Assembly (NCBI GenBank): GCA_002104945.1
Contig: MCFH01000013.1
Coordinates: 900,033 to 964,032 of the forward strand
Length of the DNA stretch: 64,000 bases
Direction of reading: 5' to 3'
Source: Piromyces finnis
Taxonomy: Eukaryota; Neocallimastigomycota; Neocallimastigomycetes; Neocallimastigales; Neocallimastigaceae
Position numbers and translations under genes: made by a program. This document shows, in pieces, positions 42,136 to 57,700 of the stretch. The notes below the pieces were generated by a model, which ran no database searches, had not been told where the DNA came from, and was given only the letters and a program-made list of their open reading frames with translations. Position 1 is the first letter of the stretch. The number at the start of each line of letters is the position of its first letter.

Positions 42136-44697
42136 TAGTATTGCCTAAAAATTCTAAATTCCATAATTTTGCGGTACCATCATCTGAACCTGATAATAAT
42201 ACTTTATCGGTATGATGGAATGAAAGAGAACGAACAGTATCTAAATGACTATAATATATTATATATATAGCAAGCAAATTAATAAAAATTTTACTTCGTT
42301 AACAAGTTGTATTGTATATTTATAATAAATTTGGTGGTACTTTTTCAAAGTTAATTTTGGTCTCCATAATTTATTTTCGTCATTTTGTTTTGATGCACTC
42401 TACAAAAATGTTTCATTTTTAAATTTTATTATAGTTATATTGATGGTTCATTAGTATTTAATTACGATAGGTTTTAAGAAAAATTAATCCTACCTTTGAT
42501 AAGGATTCGCCCATTTCTTCTCCATCAAAATTATATATTTCATTATCAAAAGTAAAACTATCCTTTTTGGTGCCTTTTTTATAAAAAATAAATTAATAAA
42601 TGTGGAAAATATTAATTTACAAAGTGTATATTCATTTTAAAAATAAAATGATACCCTTTATACTACGTTTTTTATCTTTTAATTTTGATGCCTTTAAAAC
42701 TTTATTTAATTGTTTTGTTGGAATGACACCCTCTGCTTGGAATAATAGCTATTTTATTAGTAAAGTAGTTTTGATAATTAATTTTAGTATTATTACCTCT
42801 AAATGATACAAAATTATTTTCATTATTATTTCAATAAATATTTAAAGAATAATTAAATATTTATTATTTTGTTTTAATATTAAAATATAATAATTACTTC
42901 TTCATCCTTATTACTATTACTGTTATTGTTATTATTTTTATTATTTTTATTTTCTTCTAAATTAGTTTCATTAGCAACGAGATTATTACTTTTGTTATTA
43001 TCTTTACTTGCTTCTGTTGATTCATTTGTGTTTACCTCATCTTTTTCATTATCATCTGATGCTTTAAATACTACAATAGTTATAATTTCAAAAATTTTAA
43101 TTTCTAATTAATAAACCAAATAATAGTTTAATTTATAATAATAATGAAATGTCTCTTTAACTCAAAATATAATACTGCCATTAAAAAATATATATTTCAT
43201 TTTCCAATTATTTATATATCATATTAAACATAAAATAATAATTACATAATTTGGAAAGTGGTGCTTCCTTTCTTTTTCCATTCATTTTTTTCTTTACAAT
43301 TAAATTATATTCATTGTTGTTTCCATTCATATTATTGTTGTTGTTGCTTGCATTATTAATATTATTTGAAGATGAATTAACTGGTTTTAAATTCTTTTCT
43401 TTGTTCATTGTGGTGTATGTAGCTGTTTTTATAGATTTTTGTAATGAATTATTATTATTAGATATATTATTTATTCCTGATAATGATTCACTGTTATGCT
43501 TAAGATTCTTTAAATCGTTTAAACTACTTGAATTATTAGATGATGGATTCCAATAACCAATTTCTAATAAATAACTGTTTTCATTGATAGGCATAAAGGG
43601 GTAAAATACAATCATTATTTTTATTATAGATTAATTTGTATTTAGTGTTATTGATAAACCAAAAGTATTATTTATTTAAAAAATTAAATAAAATATATTA
43701 AATTTTTATAATGTATAAATGATATTGAATACAATGTAAAATATATAGATTGTTAATACTTTAAAGATTATTTATATCAACAAAAAGATTTATATCAACA
43801 AAAAGAATAAATATTTAAAATGGAATTTACGCTTTCAAAATTTCTCTTGATCTTAAAGTACCACATCCTTTTGAATATAATAATAAGTTGTTACCACTCA
43901 TTGGTGTTGGTGTTAAAGCATTTGCTTCTTCATTTTTAATAGAAAGTTGATATCTTAATGATTGATCCTTATTTCCAGTTTTATTTAATTTTACATTTAA
44001 AGCATTAACATCTTCTTTCGTTTCTGGAGCTTTGGTATTTTCTTGTTTTTTATCATTAACATTATTGTCTTCTACTTGCTCTTCTTCATTGTTACTTAAA
44101 TTTATTGAATTTTTATCTGTTGAATTTACAGAAGCTGAATTAGGTTCACTATTATTTATCTTTTGTTGAAGTTGAAGATATTTTATTCTATATAATATAC
44201 ATATATATTAAAATAATCAAGGATTTTAATATATAGATTTTTAAATGGTTAGAGAAAAGTGTTCCAACGAGATAAATCATTCAAAATTTAATAGGTGACC
44301 TAGAAGTATTTAATAATTTTTAATATTGTAAAAAAAATTTCCTTTATAACTTTACCTTTCTTGTCTTAAAGCATATTCTAACATTTTTATTCTTCTTAAT
44401 AAATCAACTTTTAAATTTTCAATTCCTCGACGTTCACCCTCAAGAAATGATAATCTAGTCTATTGAAATTGAATATAAAGAATAAATAATTATTTTCTAA
44501 ATAATAGTTATCAAATTTTTACATTTAATGAAATTTAGAGGATTGAAATTTACTTTCAAGTCTGCTCTTTCAATTTCCCATTCAGTTCTTTCTTTTTCAA
44601 ATTTTCTCCATTCCATTTGAAGGTAATGTAAAACACCTGGAAATGAATAATTATTATATCCATTTGGTGAATTTTGTTGATAAATATCACTCGCCAT
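40509..44697 (-). CDS. Striatin family protein (STRIPAK scaffold), 14 exons
   Basis: Scaffold of the STRIPAK kinase-phosphatase complex (PP2A B''' subunit). Exons: 44697-44554, 44459-44356, 44187-43831, 43574-43246, 43070-42898, 42730-42655, 42573-42494, 42399-42341, 42248-42132, 41970-41810, 41599-41264, 41167-41060, 40885-40799, 40696-40509. All phases agree; 772 residues against about 780 in human striatin. The N-terminus has the caveolin-binding stretch YSFPGVLHYLQMEWRKFE, then the coiled coil and PP2A-binding region EGERRGIENLKVDLLRRIKM. ILKAYLLEIGYW matches the conserved RILKAYLREIGY. The C-terminus is a WD40 propeller with FEGHTDAVWCVKAHP, DGTVKLWDTE, QVISHPTMPLIITAHEDCFI, MTAHLDGVSSLSVHPSG, DSSIRIWD and AHRKKF-like SHRKKFDEGVWCVKYHP. 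Asn-rich spacers separate the parts. The last intron before the AVWCV exon holds an ATGATGATA repeat that makes a false His/Tyr frame. Confidence 0.95.
41611..41722. repeat. ATG/ATA compound repeat in a striatin intron
   Basis: A 54-base block of (AATGATGATGATGATGATA)-like units occurs twice in tandem, nearly identical, inside the intron between striatin exons 41970-41810 and 41599-41264. The translated His/Tyr run is an artefact. Confidence 0.85.
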
Positions 44698-45989
44698 TTG
44701 TTATAAATTTTGCCTCTATAATAAAATTATGGAATTTAAGTGCTGGCGTTGTTTATGTTTTTATTAAATGTGTTATTCGTTATCCTATCTATGTTATATC
44801 TTTACATGAGAAATTCAAAATTTTAATTGATAAACGATTGATAAAGCATTTATATAATTGATATAATTGATAATTTATTAATAAATATATATATATTAAT
44901 GTCAATTAGTAATTAAATATTTATAAATAACTATTGATATTTATTTATAGGATATAAATAATGATCTCAATATTTTTATTTGTTAATTCCATTTTGAATC
45001 ATTTTTTATCCCTAATATATATAAAGTAATTAGGGACTTTTTATATTGAATTAAATTTGTGTAATTGAGAAAAAGGTAAATATATTTAATTATATTCATC
45101 ATTTTTATTTGAATGATTCTTTTTATCAAAAACTAATTCATAAAACTATATGATATATTAAATTCTTTTTTTTTGTTGTTGTTGTTGTTGTTATCGTTGT
45201 CGTTGTCGTTGTCGTTGTCGTTATACTTACCTTCATTCAATTATTTAATCATATGTATAATAAATTATATATATGAAATTTTAAAATTGGTTATATTTAT
45301 TTCAGATTTTATTTATAATTGACTTTGTTTACTCTGAATTTTATAAATAATTATAAAATTTTATATTAGCTTTATAGTTGAATTTATTCAATATTTTCCT
45401 TTTTTTTTTTTTTTTTTTGTTTTTTTTATTTTTTTGCTTTTTGTTTGTTTATGGGTTTACTTTTATTTGATGTAATATTTATTATTTATTTTTATATTTG
45501 CAATATATTTATTATATATTTCTTGGATAGTAAATTTTCGAATAGTTTCAATATAATTAATTATGTTTCATTCATCTTTTTTAAAATGTCTTGAATATAT
45601 TTGTGAATGGTATAAAAACTTACAAATTTATTTATTGCTTGTTTAGTGAATTTTAATAGTTTTTACACTGTAAAAAGATTAAAAATAACAATTATAAATA
45701 AAAAGTATAAAATAAATAATTATATAGATAATAAAAATATTAAAAAATAATAATATTTAATTCTTATTAAAATATTAATATTTTCTCCTTGACTATAAAA
45801 ATAATAATTTAAATTAAATATAATTAATGAATAAATTAAAATTATTAATAAATTAAATTTAATAGTCAATGGTTATTTTTTTAAATTATATACCTAACCC
45901 TTTCATATATCAAATTTAATGTTACATTTTTAGTTTAAATGTAAAATCCATACAAGCCAAAAGCATCCCATGGATTATAGATTATATTG

Positions 45990-46022
<33 letters not shown>

Positions 46023-47221
46023 AATATATTTGGATTTTTTATATATAAAAAATAGTCATACTTTAATATCAAGTTATAAAATAAACTAATTAAATGAATC
46101 TTTTATCGAATTATTAAATTTTAACATAAAATATTAATATTATTGATGATATATGTAAAAGAAAAAAAAAAAAGGTATAATATTTTATGCCTATGAATAA
46201 AAAAATATGATAAAAAAAAAAAAATACATTTAATACAATATTAAATAGCAAAGTTGTATTCATACATTTCTTAAACCGTTTAATCTTAACGTTTATATAA
46301 TAAGTAGTTTTTAATTTAATCAAAAAACTTACCAGAGTTTTATTTCTATTTTAAAAAAATTTTTAAATATAAATTTAGAAAATAATACAAACTTTAAATA
46401 ATTTTTTCGAAATGCCCTATAAACTACTTGAATTTTAACAATAAATATACAAAACATTTGAAATACTCGATTAATATTAAGAAATAACCGATAAAATACA
46501 ATGTAGAAATAAATAAAAGAATAAAAAAAATTAGTATCCATTAAAATGTTATTTAAAAATTATTTATTATTTGTAGATTACTTGTAGGTGAATGAATAAA
46601 TATTAATCATCATTATTAAATATATATTATTTTAAATAAAAGAAAAAAAAAGTAATTATATCAATATATAGATATAAAAATAGGATTATTAGATCAATAA
46701 TGTGAAGAAAGAAAAAAGGATACACTTATAAGTTATTGAGTCCTTTTATAATTATTAAAATTGAACTAAAATATTAAAAACTAAATACTTCATTAGTATC
46801 ATTTAAAAGGATATTATAGCCAACTTTTTTAAAAAAAAATATTAATGATTAAAGTTTATGAAAAAGTAATACTAATTAATTATTTCTAAAATAAAAAATT
46901 TCCTACTAAAAAGTAAAAGTACTTTCTTTGTTTTTTTTCTTTATTCTTAAAGTTCAAAAAGATAAAAAATTTCCATATTCAAAAATATATAAAATTTTAA
47001 CTTTATTTTTTATCTCGAATATTTTATTTTCTATAAAATAAAACGAAAAAAAAATAATAAAAAAATAATAGTAATAATTTTTCGAAAAAGTAAAAAAAAA
47101 AAAAACATTGAAAGAATAATAATAAAAAAAAAAAATACAAATAATATTTATTAAAGAAAACTTAAAAAAAAAAAATTGAATAATAATTACATACAAAAAT
47201 TATAATTATTCTTTAGACAAT
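44698..47221. other. Divergent intergenic region, 2.5 kb
   Basis: Between the 5' ends of striatin (-) and the TTC25-like gene (+). Contains a (GTT)n tract followed by four GTCGTT-type units at about 45176-45222 and a 28-base A run at 45990-46017. Protein-like minus-strand fragments at 45935-46541 are listed separately. No other element seen. Confidence 0.5.
45935..46541 (-). pseudogene. Possible degraded membrane-protein gene (fragments only)
   Basis: Unrecognised. Three minus-strand fragments look more protein-like than the surrounding DNA. A frame from ATG at 46541 reads with internal R, Q, V and C (NINRVFQMFCIFIVKIQVVY) and ends at a good GTAAGT donor at 46332. A second aromatic-rich membrane-like stretch lies at about 46114-46320. 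The third reads IIYNPWDAFGLYGFYI before a stop at 45937-45935, and in the same frame after the stop comes NVTLNLIYERVR before a GTATAT donor. I could not join these in phase, and a 28-base homopolymer intervenes. It could be a decayed gene, a gene with sequence errors, or chance. Confidence 0.2.
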
Positions 47222-48695
47222 ATGGATTTATATTTAAAATATCCTGGAATAATTGATGAAGATGGAAAAGTTCTCTCGGGAACTTGTTTTCAATCCATTG
47301 CAGCTGAAGCTGATTCACATGCCCGAAAAGGACAGTATGATAAAGCAGTAGATTTTTATACTTTAGCATTAATTATTCATAACAAGGGTTTACAAGATGA
47401 TATGAATGATAATTCAGGTTTAGCCGTGCCGGATCAAAAAGATACAAATAGTGTAGGAATTGATCCCAGTAAAAATATTGATAAAGCACTTTTAGTTAGT
47501 CGATCAGAATGCTATTTAAAATTAGGAAATACTGAATCCTCATTAGAAGATGCCAATAAAGCACTTCGTATTGATCCAAATTATTGTAAAGCTATTTATC
47601 AAAAAGCCGAAACGCTTTATATGATGAGTGATTTTGAAATGGCCTTAGTATTTTTCCATCGAGGAAATCAATTAAGACCGGAACTTCCAGAATTTAGTTT
47701 AGGTATTCATAAAGCTCAAGAAGCCATTAATAATTCTATTGGAAATCCAAAAGAATGTCATATTCAAGATATTAAAGATAAAGTAAAGAAAAGCCAAAGA
47801 GGAAAGTCTAATAGAAAATCAACGCCTACTAAAAAAGCTGAACCAACCACATCAATATCAATTAAAAAAAATAGCAAAGATTCACTAGGATTTAAAAGTG
47901 ATACTTCTGAATTCTTAAATAAAATTAATGGAGGAGAAGGTTTAAATAAAGATAAAAATAATATGGATATATCCAAGAAATTTAATGGAAAAAGTAATTC
48001 TCCAGAAGGATCACCTTACAAACAAAGTAATAAATATACAGGTAAAAAAAAAACATTTAAAAAAATAAATAATTCCCTTTTCATATTTCATTATAAAATT
48101 ATATCTATTTAATTAGTTATTAAGATAGAATTATAAATTCATAATTATAAATTATGAATTTATAAATTTAATTATTAAACTAGTTATACAACTATCCTTT
48201 TTAAACAATTTTAAATATTATTTTACTTAAATTTTTTTTTATTTCGAATTACCCATAAAATTTATCTTTAATTATATATTAATCAACATCAAAAAAAAAA
48301 AAAAAGATTATCAATTACTTGGGGAACTCTATGTTGATAAACAATATTTAATTGATTTTGCTAATGATAAATCATTCAATACCCATCCAAATGAAGAAAT
48401 TAATAAAATTATCGATGAAGGACTTAAATATTTAAAAGAAAGAGAAGATTTCTGGAGACAACAAAATCCATTATATGTTCGTAAAAGTACAAAAATAACT
48501 CCTCGTATACCAACTAATAAAAATAAAACAACAACATATAATAATAATAATAATGAATTCTCAACATCCAAACTAAAGAATAAAAAGAAGACTAAAAAGA
48601 CTACTTCTTCTACTAAAACTGATACTACATCTAATGTTAGCTCTATAGAAAAGCCACCAGTTATAAATAACCAATCTCAAGTATGTTACGTTTAG
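47222..48695 (+). CDS. TTC25/ODAD4-like TPR protein (outer dynein arm docking), short form, 2 exons
   Basis: Related to TTC25/ODAD4, which docks outer dynein arms onto ciliary doublets. Exons 47222-48041 and 48307-48695 join in phase (TG|DYQLLG) to 402 residues. TPR units: AAEADSHARKGQYDKAVDFY, ALLVSRSECYLKLGNTESSL, YCKAIYQKAETLYMMSDFEM; then the family-specific ALVFFHRGNQLRPELPEF and IHKAQEAINNSIGNPKE. Exon 2 has LLGELYVDKQYL and LKYLKEREDFWRQQNPLYVR, as in animal TTC25. The second TPR block of animal TTC25 (about residues 300-550) is missing. The frame stops at 48693 just after a GTATGT that looks like a used splice donor, but no further TPR exon is visible before the next gene at 49403. 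An AG just before the ATG could end a 5' UTR intron. It points to a flagellated life stage. Confidence 0.85.
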
Positions 48696-49242
48696 ATTTT
48701 ATAAAAATAAAATTTATTATATAAAGTATTTATAAATATACCTATTAATTTTGTTATTTATTATTTTTCTTTTTTTTTATGTATATTAATAAAACAACAA
48801 CACTTTGAAAAAATCTAAATAATACAAATACTTCGATCCTTTCGAAAACTAAAATTTTCATAAAATTATTTAAAAATAAATGCAATTAATATATATTATA
48901 GGTGGTGGTCTAATTCATTATATAGAATAGTTTGAAAAAAAAAAAAAAAAAAAAACATTACTATTCATTATTTATTAATTTCAATGAAATAAAATGAACA
49001 TTATTTTTTCTTTTTTTTTTTTTTTTTTTTTTGAAAATGTATATTTATTATATTTAAATATATTTTATTATTTTTCAATATAAAATACAAAAAAAAAAAA
49101 AAAAAAAAAAAAAACAACTTTATGTATATATTTGCAAACAGTTTTGTATATTATTCATTAACACAATCTTAAAATAAAGTAAAAAATTTTAACCAACCTT
49201 TTGTGTTCATTAAATAGTTTTTAAAACTTTAATTCTAATAAA

Positions 49243-49278
<36 letters not shown>

Positions 49279-49402
49279 TTATTTTTATTTTTTTTAAAAA
49301 AAAAAGAAATATATAAAAAAATAATTTCAATTTAAAAAAAAAAACTATTTATTTATCAATATTATTTTGCTTTAATTATATACTAATATATTAAAAAATA
49401 AA
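48696..49402. other. Intergenic region, 0.7 kb
   Basis: Between two plus-strand genes. Contains several A and T homopolymers of 20-35 bases. I looked here for missing C-terminal TPR exons of the TTC25-like gene and found none. Confidence 0.6.
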
Positions 49403-50922
49403 ATGGAATACAGTGAAGAGGAAACACAAATTTTCAATGCTTTTACTAATTATTCATTTGATGAAGATCCAATTTTCAATAAAGGAAAAAATGTTATAAT
49501 AACTAATTTACAAAAGAAAATTATTGAAGAGATGAAACCAATTAATCAGGCGAATGAAATTTTTAAATTTAAAATTTACTATTGGACAAAGTATGTTTTT
49601 TTTTTTTTTTTAGAAAAAATGTCATTAATTATTATTAAAAAAAAAAAAAAAAAAAAATTAATTTTTAAATTCAACCAACCATGTTATTCATTTACTCTAG
49701 GAAATTCCAAAAACAAATTAATATTACAAAATATAATAAATGGTTGAGAGATGGAAGACCTGTTTTTGAAGTTAAAAATAATATTAATAATGAAGTTGAA
49801 AAAATACTTAGTGAACGTATATTAACCTATGATTTTGATAATGATGAATGTTTTCAAAATGGGGTTAGTACTTTGAAAGAAAAATTTAAAGATAATAATG
49901 AACATTTAAATATGGCATTAAATAATGCTAAAGTCTTTTACTTGAGAAAGTATGTTTAATATATATATATAATAAATTATTTTTTATTATAATGATAGAA
50001 TAGTCATTAATTTTATGTATAAAGTAATAATAATTTCTGACTGGTTTTTTTTTATTAATATTAAAATATTAATTGTAATAAAAAGGTTAATCCAACAAGA
50101 ATTAATGGAATCTATTAATAATGAAAATAAAATGGAAAAAGTATCTATATCTGATAATTCGGCTGTTAAAAAAGATGAAACCGTTGCTTCAATATCAAAT
50201 GAAACAGATAATACTTCGGAAGAACCGGGAATACCTCCATCAAAGGAAGAAAATAATAATGAAAATAGTAATGAAAAGATTTTAGAAAATAGTAAGTTTT
50301 ATTATTATTATCTTATCAATAAATATGCAAGAGATAGGCTTATCTCTTAAAAAAAAAAAAATCAATAAATTTAAATATTTAAAAATTTATATTTATCTAT
50401 ATATAATATTATTAAATACCAATTTATTATCAAATTGAATTTATATCTTTTATTTTAACAGTTATTGAAGAAGGCAAAAATGAAAGTAAAGAAGCTGGAG
50501 ATGAAAATGAAGAAAGTAAGCCAAAATATCCAAAATCATTTTATGAAATTTATGAAATGATTGCTAAAGGTTTACCAGTACCTGGTATTCGTCAAATTCC
50601 AAATAAGATTAATGAAGGTACACCAAGTAAACCTTCGATGAAACCAAGACCAAAACCATGGGAAATAAAAAGACAACAATATGAAAATTTAGTTCATAAA
50701 ACTACTGATATTCCAAATGATACAAAAAATGAAATAAATAATGCTACCACTTCCTCAAATGCAAATGAAACTACTACCACTACTACTACCACTACTACCA
50801 CTACTACCACTACTAATAATAATGATAATAATAATGATAATTCTACAGATACCAATAATGATACAACAACAGATGAATATGTAAATAGTAACTTATTTAA
50901 TGAGAAAAATATTGTTGAATAA
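49403..50922 (+). CDS. KPWE-motif protein (PEX39-like), 4 exons
   Basis: Exons 49403-49590, 49701-49949, 50086-50291 and 50462-50922 join in phase to 367 residues. The C-terminal exon has PKSFYEIYEMIAKGLPVPGI followed by IPNKINEG and RPKPWEIKRQQ. This is the pattern of the KPWE family (human C6orf226, yeast Yjr012c, described as PEX39, a helper of PTS2 protein import into peroxisomes). The N-terminal part carries two related modules: DPIFNKGKNVII...IFKFKIYYWTKF, and ECFQNGVSTLKE...NAKVFYLRKLI. A disordered acidic linker lies between the modules and the KPWE motif, and a Thr/Asn tail follows (Thr run at 50775-50815). The family assignment rests on the short C-terminal motif only. If the host is an anaerobic fungus, a PTS2-import factor would be notable. 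Expected site: cytosol or peroxisome surface. Confidence 0.6.
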
Positions 50923-51288
50923 TAAATAAATAATAATAGACAATAATAATAATAAAAAAAAATAAATAAAAAAACAATTCTTTCATAAATGTATAACAAT
51001 TTTAAAATTCTATTGTCCTCCTATCTACTCATTATAATCAAGCTTTTATAATTATAATAAAAGCTATAAAAAAAAACAATTTTATTATCGAATATTTTGA
51101 GTAGAACCAACTTAAAACTAAAACGAAAAATAATAATGAATAATAATATTATTTAATAAAGGTATGGATGTGTGTTTATAGATGATAGGTATATTTTTTT
51201 TTATTAAACTAGGTTTTACTAATTATTAAATATAAAATAAAAAAATGGAAGAAAATGAAAATTAGAAATACTATTAGAAATACAAAAT

Positions 51289-51350
<62 letters not shown>

Positions 51351-51975
51351 GGGATTATTATTATTATTATTGGGATTATTATTATTATTATTGTGATTAT
51401 AATTTCATAATTATATTTATTTAAAATAAAAATATTTTAAAAAGAGCTTTAAAAAAAATATAAAAAAATAATAAATAAAACAATGATAATTTTTCAAAAA
51501 ATAAAATGAAAGAAAACTAATTTTTGAAAAGTTTATAAATATATTTTAATTTAAAACTAATTAATGAAAAAAAATATATTAAAAAAAAAAAAAAAAAAAG
51601 CATCTCTTTAAATATAATACAATAGTTTAGAAAAAAAAAAACTTCTAAAGGTTAAATAAAGAGATTTTTTTTTTTTTAAAAGATAAATAATATAATTAAA
51701 AATTAAAAATGATAAAAATGTACCTTTTTTTTTTTAAAAAAAAAATAAAGGTATATTTACTGTTTTTATAAATAAATAAGTGTTAATGAATGGTAATTAT
51801 TAAAATATTATATTAAAAAATGGAAATATTATAATTTTATATATAGTTTTAGTGTCGTAAATATATAAATATTAAATCCAGAAGATATATATGTATGCTT
51901 TTTTTTTTTTTTCCTGTATATGTGTATATGTATATGCTTTGTAGGTGTGTATGTTTTTTGATATTAAAATTCCTT
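50923..51975. other. Convergent intergenic region, 1.05 kb
   Basis: Between the 3' ends of the KPWE gene (+) and the SRPK gene (-). Contains an A/T-rich block, a T run of about 32 next to (ATT)n with TTGGGA interruptions at 51293-51400, and further homopolymers. No gene seen. Confidence 0.6.
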
Positions 51976-55273
<3,298 letters not shown>

Positions 55274-57575
55274 GTTTTCTATTTAATATTTATATTGTAA
55301 GTTTTTAAATATATTTTAGTTTTAATTATTTTTAAAATTATAATTTTTTATTGTATAAAATAATATAAAATTAAAATTTTATTAATAATTCTTTTTATCC
55401 ATTATAATTTTATGTATACTAAAAATAAATTTATTTTATGAATATAGTATTTACTGTTTAATTAAAATATGCTTTAATTAAAATGTAATGTTTTAATGAA
55501 ATAATACAAATACTATGATATTTTTATTTATCTATTTACTATTATTACTTTAGAAAAATAATACTAATTGAATAATGTAAAAATTTAAATATATATCCAA
55601 TATAAGTTTTTTTTTTTTTTAATAAATCTCAATAATTTACACTGTTATTTTTATTTTTTAAAATATCTTGTAAATTTTTATTATTAATTATTGTTTTTCA
55701 ATTATAAATTGATTAAACTAATATGTTTTGAAAATTCCACTATATTTTTGAAAATTTATTTTCCACATTATTTTTATAAAAAAAAGTTGGTTTTTTCCTT
55801 ATCATGTATTGATTAATGATTTATTTTGTTATTATTTTATCGTAAATATTCCATATTATTAATTGATAATTGAAAAAAAAAATAAATAAATAAAAATTAA
55901 TTATTAAATATATATTTACTTTATTGTATTAAATAAAATTATTGATATAAATAAAGATACTGATTGCTTTGCAATGGTTAAAATATATATTATTATGTGA
56001 TAGTTTATTCTACTCTTTTAATCACTTTTTTTTTTTTTTTTTGCTTTTTGATTATACTTTTAGAAATGTTAATTGATTATAAAAAATAATAATTTTCTAT
56101 ATATTTTTCTATTAATTAAATAAATTATTAAATTAAATGCTTTTTTTTAAAAAAAAAATAATAATAATAATATATATATAAATAATGGTTTTAATTAGTA
56201 CTTCATTTTTTAATAAAAAAATATAATTGTATAATTAAAACTTCAAATTCTCTTTTATATTTTATTATTTTATTTTTTTAAAAAAAAAACATTTTAAAAA
56301 AATAATTAATAATTTTTTTTTTCTCTTATCCTACAATAATGTATTTGAATAATAGTAAAAACGTATGAAATTAATGTAAATACGTAAATACATTTTAATT
56401 AATAATTAATATTATAATTAATATAAAATAATTTTATAATTACTTTTCAACCAACAATTTGATTAATTTTTTTTACCTTTTCACAATTATCAATTACTTA
56501 TATATGTATTTTTAGTCATTGAAATTGAAATGAATATTTATTTATATTTTTTAAAAAATGTTCTTCCTATCCTTCTATTACTACTCATTTTTACTTTTTT
56601 TAAACTAAAAATCATGGTGTGGTGATTATAAATGAATGAATGAATAAATAAATAAATAAATAAAAAGATCATATTAATATATAACGAATAATATTGAAAC
56701 AATTATAATAAATATAAATTTTAATATATTTACCACAATAATAATTTAAAAATTAATTATAAAATTTAATCATTATATAATATATTATATTTTATATAGT
56801 ACTATATATTATTATATGGGAAAGAATTTATTATATAGTAAACATTTAATTTAATAAATAATTTTTAAATTTTAAATAGAACAAATCTAATATATTATTG
56901 AATAATAGCATCTATATATTACAATATAAACGAATAAATAATAATGAATTTAATACAAGATTAAGTTTGAATTAAGGAAATTTAATTATATAATAAAAAA
57001 TGATAAAAAGATATATTAAAATCTCATGTTTAATGGAGAATACATTTGCTATTATAAACTAACCCTTATTCTACGATGTTGGTAAATATTGTTAAAGCAT
57101 ACTACTCCTAGTAAAATAATACTAAGCTAACACTAGAATAATCATTCAAATAACAAAAAAGTCATTGATTGTAATAAAAAGAAACAAAGGACAGAGCTTT
57201 TAAATCTCATTAAATTTTAAATTAACTAATAATCTGTAACAAATTTGGATATTCATTTTAATTAATAGGAAAAAATCCACTTTCCTTAAAGAAAATGTAT
57301 GAACACGTGATTATATGTTTATTAACATTAAAATTTACCGCTTTTATTACTTTTATAAATAGATTTAAAAAAAAAGATTTTATTATTAATTAAGGTTTCC
57401 TAATACAATAGAAACACTCCATTCCAAAAGTAATACTAATACGAAATGATAATAAAACTGAGTAATAATTCTTTATAAAAAACGAATATAAATATAAATA
57501 TATGCTAATGGCATCATTAATACATATTATATTGGGTATCATTAAAATTAATTATTGAAATTAAAAATTGTATAC
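55274..57575. other. Intergenic region, 2.3 kb
   Basis: Between the 5' end of the SRPK gene and the 3' end of the HAUS2-like gene. The first 1.6 kb is plain AT. The part from about 57030 to 57450 is somewhat richer in G and C, with a palindromic CACGTG at about 57304, but has no open frame. It may hold decayed coding DNA. Confidence 0.5.
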
Positions 57576-57700
57576 TTAATTATTTATTGAATAGAATCAA
57601 ACGGAATTTGTTGAAATTGAAATTGTTTAATTACTTATTTTGAATGGATCAAATGGTATTTGTCGAGATTGGAATTGCTTAATTATTTCTTGAATCTAAC
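57576..57700 (-). repeat. Decayed tandem duplication at the 3' end of the HAUS2-like gene
   Basis: Two 51-52-base copies (57576-57626 and 57627-57678) and a partial third (57679-57700). In one minus-strand frame both full copies code related peptides: KQFQSRQIPFDPFKISN and KQFQFQQIPFDSIQ, each followed by a stop. Several differences are silent (AAG/AAA, TTC/TTT, CCA/CCG). The shared Q-IPFD peptide suggests past selection on the protein. The gene's main frame ends at 57679 in another register. Confidence 0.55.
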
